Part shown: piece after piece, positions 63,431 through 64,000 of the stretch
How the letters are laid out: every line of letters begins with the position of its first letter
Numbering within the stretch: position 1 is the first letter of the stretch
Made by a program: the position numbers and the translations under genes
Assembly (NCBI GenBank): GCA_902492455.1
Contig: CABULH010000019.1
Location: 1-64,000, forward strand
Length of the DNA: 64,000 nt
Direction of reading: 5' to 3'
Source: an uncultured Oscillospiraceae bacterium
GTDB lineage: Bacteria; Bacillota; Clostridia; Oscillospirales; Acutalibacteraceae
The notes under the pieces: generated by a model
The model's input: only the letters and a program-made list of their open reading frames with translations
The model's database searches: none
What the model was told of the DNA's origin: nothing

Positions 63431-64000
63431 ATGAAGATCATCCAGCTCAAATGTGACGGCATCGAGCAGAATCCCGCGGTGGCCGGCAGCAGGCCGGTAT
63501 TCTCCTATCTTCTGGAGGGAGAGGCCCCCGGCTGCCGCCAGCAGGCTCGCCGCGTGACCGTTTTCAGGCTGCCGGAGGAAAAGAGCGGCGGCGTGGAATG
63601 GGACAGCGGCTGGATAGAAAGTCCCAAGACCTGGGGCATTGCGTATGAGGGAAAACCTTTGGCGGAGATGTCCTGGTATCGGGTACGGGTGGATAGCCGC
63701 CTTGTGGACGGACGGATTCTCACCGCTGTTTCTGATTTCGGTACCGCCCTCATAGCCAGCAACGACATTCCGGCGGAGTGGATCGGCTGCGGCCCCTTGC
63801 TGCGGACCTCTTTTACCCTGACGGATCGTCCGGCCTTTGCCAAAATCGCCGTGACCGGCTTGGGATATTTCGAATTGTTCATCAATGGGCAGCGAGTGGG
63901 AGAGGACACGCTTTCCCCCTCCTACACCTGGTATGAGAAGCGTATAGAGTATCTGTGCTGGGATGTGCGGGATTATCTGCGGCAGGGAGTCAATGCCATC
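63431..64000 (+). CDS. alpha-L-rhamnosidase (GH78-type), N-terminal part, 3' end beyond window
   Basis: 190 codons visible, no stop, starting at ATG 63431 with GGTGGAG upstream. The sequence follows GH78 N-terminal domains: ENP-like IEQNPAVAGSRPVFSYLLEG; VEWDSGWIESPKTWGIAYEGKPL; WYRVRVDS; WIGCGPLLRTSFTL; and ELFINGQRVGEDTLSPSYTWYEKRIEYLCWDV. No signal peptide. The catalytic barrel lies outside. The gene points to rhamnose-containing glycans (for example rhamnogalacturonan side chains) as a substrate of this locus. Confidence 0.85.
   Translation, partial: MKIIQLKCDGIEQNPAVAGSRPVFSYLLEGEAPGCRQQARRVTVFRLPEEKSGGVEWDSGWIESPKTWGIAYEGKPLAEMSWYRVRVDSRLVDGRILTAVSDFGTALIASNDIPAEWIGCGPLLRTSFTLTDRPAFAKIAVTGLGYFELFINGQRVGEDTLSPSYTWYEKRIEYLCWDVRDYLRQGVNAI

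Noticed and set aside
1..64000. tRNA, rRNA, CRISPR arrays, insertion sequences, phage genes
   Set aside because: No cloverleaf, ribosomal, spaced-repeat, transposase or integrase signal was recognised by eye; short RNAs cannot be fully excluded.

Overview
The window looks like the chromosome of an anaerobic Gram-positive bacterium of the Clostridia (Bacillota), probably an Oscillospirales-type gut, rumen or digester organism. The evidence is strong AGGAGG-type ribosome binding sites, lipoprotein and membrane-anchored surface proteins with basic C-terminal tails, ABC sugar importers without their own ATPases, a GGGtGRT/NifU-like gene pair, a full Kdp potassium system, and fairly GC-rich DNA (well above 50 percent in genes). 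No rRNA, tRNA, CRISPR array, transposase or phage gene was seen. The window is dominated by glycan use.

Region 1 (1-9163): surface proteins. Three GLUG-repeat proteins stand in a row (the first is cut by the window edge). Two of them share an almost identical 0.7 kb 3' block. After a strong terminator comes a two-gene module with a LamG-like membrane protein and a membrane-anchored right-handed beta-helix protein.

Region 2 (9258-25469): an 11-gene operon, all products apparently cytoplasmic. It starts with a signal-less copy of the same LamG + beta-helix module. It continues with an FAD-dependent oxidoreductase, an amidohydrolase, a polysaccharide deacetylase, a creatininase-family protein, a zinc-type dehydrogenase, a GH2 enzyme, a GH95 enzyme, an SGNH esterase and a second deacetylase. 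This reads as intracellular dismantling of an imported, decorated oligosaccharide.

Region 3 (25501-29375, minus strand): a lone lipoprotein solute-binding protein, a URO-D-family protein and dapA. The first two have promoters carrying the same roughly 33-bp upstream element at identical spacing as the promoter of the 11-gene operon, so the three units look like one regulon whose regulator lies outside the window.

Region 4 (29463-38771, minus strand): kdpD-kdpE, a terminator, then a 32-aa membrane peptide, kdpF, kdpA, kdpB, kdpC and an unknown 294-aa gene. Two TTWATAC direct repeats with an 11-bp period precede both kdpD and the kdpFABC operon and are candidate KdpE sites.

Region 5 (38903-43448): a small membrane protein, the GGGtGRT + NifU-like pair, a multi-membrane glycosyltransferase-like gene with an apparent frameshift at a T7 run, and an ACT-domain protein.

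Region 6 (43610-64000): a second long sugar locus with a strong promoter and two palindromic operator candidates. It encodes an L-fucose-isomerase-like protein, a GatZ/KbaZ-like protein, a ROK kinase and a URO-D-family protein. Then come two unusual solute-binding proteins, two permease pairs, and between the pairs a beta-propeller protein, a YIP1-family protein and a DUF5696 protein. A DUF4832 lipoprotein and the start of a GH78-type alpha-L-rhamnosidase close the window. No ABC ATPase is present, so both importers probably borrow a shared MsmX-type ATPase.
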